This document shows positions 5,477-6,031 of a stretch of 6,031 nucleotides of DNA, piece by piece. The notes below the pieces were generated by a model, which was given only the letters and a program-made list of their open reading frames with translations, had not been told where the DNA came from and did not search any database. Made by a program: the position numbers and the translations under genes. This stretch comes from an uncultured Bacilli bacterium (GTDB taxonomy: Bacteria; Bacillota_I; Bacilli_A; RF39; UBA660), in contig CAKOQV010000045.1 of NCBI GenBank assembly GCA_934101345.1, forward strand, positions 1 through 6,031, written 5' to 3'. Each line of letters starts with the position of its first letter. Position 1 is the stretch's first letter.

Positions 5477-5492
5477 TAGTTAACTATATAAT
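5477..5492 (+). promoter_or_regulatory. Palindrome abutting a TATAAT; possible upstream promoter
   Basis: The perfect 10-bp palindrome TAGTTAACTA (5477-5486) is immediately followed by TATAAT (5487-5492). No convincing -35 is present. If used, it would give cspA a leader of about 190 nt, as many cold-shock genes have. An AGGAG at 5497-5501 has no start codon at a usable distance. The rest of the gap 5461-5620 holds only AT-rich sequence and weak hairpins. Confidence 0.25.
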
Positions 5493-5623
5493 CGGCAGGA
5501 GTATTTTTTTATTAAAATTCAATTTTTAAATTTTTATAGTCCTAAATAATGTTATGATTATCTTGCTTGCAGTAAAGTTCAACTTAGAAGAATTTTTTAT
5601 CGATTTTTGTCTTACTAATTTGT

Positions 5624-5653
5624 TTGCAAAATCACCGGGCAGTATATTATAAT
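5624..5653 (+). promoter_or_regulatory. Promoter of the cold-shock gene
   Basis: TTGCAA (5624-5629, four of six consensus bases) and a perfect TATAAT (5648-5653) are 18 bp apart. Predicted start is near 5660, giving a leader of about 30 nt with GAGGTGG (5680-5686) as the ribosome binding site. Confidence 0.6.
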
Positions 5654-5691
5654 ATTCTTGTAAGAAGGAACAGAAAAGTGAGGTGGCAAGG

Positions 5692-5904
5692 ATGCAAGGA
5701 AGAGTTAAGTGGTTCAATAATGACAAAGGCTATGGATTTATTGACAATCCAAATAGTGAAGATATTTTCGTTCATTATTCTGCAATTAAACAAGATGGTT
5801 ATAAAACATTATCTGAAGGACAAATAGTTGAATTTGATCTTATCGAAACTGCTAAAGGATTACAAGCAATTAATGTTCTAGCAGTTACTAATGTAAAGGC
5901 TTAA
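5692..5904 (+). CDS. cspA: Cold-shock domain RNA chaperone
   Basis: A single cold-shock domain of 70 residues that binds single-stranded RNA and DNA and melts mRNA secondary structure in the cytoplasm. The RNP1 motif KGYGFI is at 12-17 and RNP2 DIFVHY at 24-29; MQGRVKWFNN is the standard family start, and aromatic residues W7, F8, Y14, F16, F26, H28 and Y29 form the binding face. I chose ATG 5692 over the in-frame GTG at 5683 because GAGGTGG (5680-5686) lies 5 nt before the ATG and overlaps the GTG, and because the protein then begins exactly as CspA/CspB proteins do. The gene is monocistronic, with its own promoter and terminator, downstream of parAB. The paralogue letter (cspA, B, C or D) cannot be settled from sequence alone. 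Confidence 0.95.
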   Translation: MQGRVKWFNNDKGYGFIDNPNSEDIFVHYSAIKQDGYKTLSEGQIVEFDLIETAKGLQAINVLAVTNVKA

Positions 5905-5912
5905 ATTATTAT

Positions 5913-5950
5913 ATAAGACAGCTTAGAAGTAATGGCTATCTTATTTTTTT
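5913..5950 (+). terminator. Intrinsic terminator after cspA
   Basis: Positions 5913-5922 pair with 5935-5944 with a single C/A mismatch (5919 against 5938), around a 12-nt loop, followed by seven T (5944-5950). It begins 8 nt after the cspA stop. Confidence 0.8.
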
Positions 5951-5988
5951 ATTATGAGGTGACTAACTATTAAAAGTCAATAGTAAAA

Positions 5989-6015
5989 TTGAAATTTTTG
6001 ATAGTTTGTTATAAA
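5989..6015 (+). promoter_or_regulatory. Weak promoter candidate facing the right edge
   Basis: TGT followed by TATAAA (6010-6015) forms an extended -10, with TTGAAA at 5989-5994 but only 15 bp away. It would serve a plus-strand gene starting beyond the window. A GAGGTGA at 5956-5962 has no usable start codon after it. Nothing else is visible between 5951 and 6031. Confidence 0.25.
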
Positions 6016-6031
6016 TTGGAATTTATCCCAC

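Noticed and set aside
5554..5652. 32-codon open frame upstream of cspA as a leader peptide
   Set aside because: It has no Shine-Dalgarno sequence, runs through the cspA promoter and shows no recognisable composition.
5624..5827. Plus-strand open frame overlapping cspA
   Set aside because: It is an out-of-frame shadow of the cold-shock gene, which has clear RNP motifs in the other frame.
5956..5984. Small gene after GAGGTGA near the right edge
   Set aside because: No ATG, GTG or TTG at a suitable distance opens a frame; the only short frame stops within a few codons.
1..6031. parS site near parAB
   Set aside because: I found no sequence close to TGTTTCACGTGAAACA on either strand; sites may lie outside the window.
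1..6031. Alternative genetic code with TGA as tryptophan
   Set aside because: All genes are full length under the standard bacterial code and the tryptophans checked are TGG. The lack of TGA stops among eight genes is not enough to argue otherwise.

Overview
The window is AT-rich (roughly 70% or more by eye) and carries a chromosomal core locus of a low-GC Gram-positive-type bacterium. The support is a lipoprotein-type YidC paired with a Jag/KhpB protein, strong purine-rich Shine-Dalgarno sites, consensus sigma-A-like promoters and short U-tailed terminators. Every tryptophan I checked is TGG and no stop is TGA, so the ordinary bacterial code fits. The proteins suggest Bacillota or a Mycoplasmatota-like Bacilli lineage; nothing here fixes a genus.

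Layout. The left half, on the minus strand, is the rpmH (L34) - rnpA (RNase P protein) - yidC (membrane insertase) - jag/khpB (RNA-binding protein) block that usually sits beside the replication origin. It is driven by a textbook TTGACA-17-TATAAT promoter just upstream of rpmH. Behind jag are a terminator and an extended -10 promoter for a further minus-strand gene that starts at or beyond the left edge. Upstream of rpmH, on the same strand, is a 399-codon gene with its own strong promoter. It encodes an uncharacterised protein with a possible PBECR4-like nuclease-fold N-terminal part and a C-terminal coiled coil.

A 373-bp divergent intergenic region (3401-3773) follows. It holds the promoter of the 399-codon gene, a long bidirectional-looking hairpin, a candidate small RNA of about 110 nt with its own promoter, stem-loop, 7-nt tandem repeat and terminator, and then the parA promoter. 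The right half, on the plus strand, is the overlapping pair parA-parB (chromosome-type partition ATPase and CTP-dependent ParB clamp), ended by a GAAA-loop terminator, and then cspA (cold-shock RNA chaperone) with its own promoter and terminator.

Together the genes cover ribosome and RNase P biogenesis, membrane protein insertion, RNA binding and chromosome segregation, as expected near oriC. The unusual points are: dnaA does not occupy its common place next to rpmH; parAB diverges from the rpmH block across the 399-codon gene; the intergenic region has RNA-like structure that I cannot assign to a known family; L34 is about four residues short; and YidC has a longer than usual extracytoplasmic segment after the lipobox, with two cysteines. 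I found no parS site, no DnaA-box cluster, and no tRNA, rRNA, CRISPR or intact mobile element.
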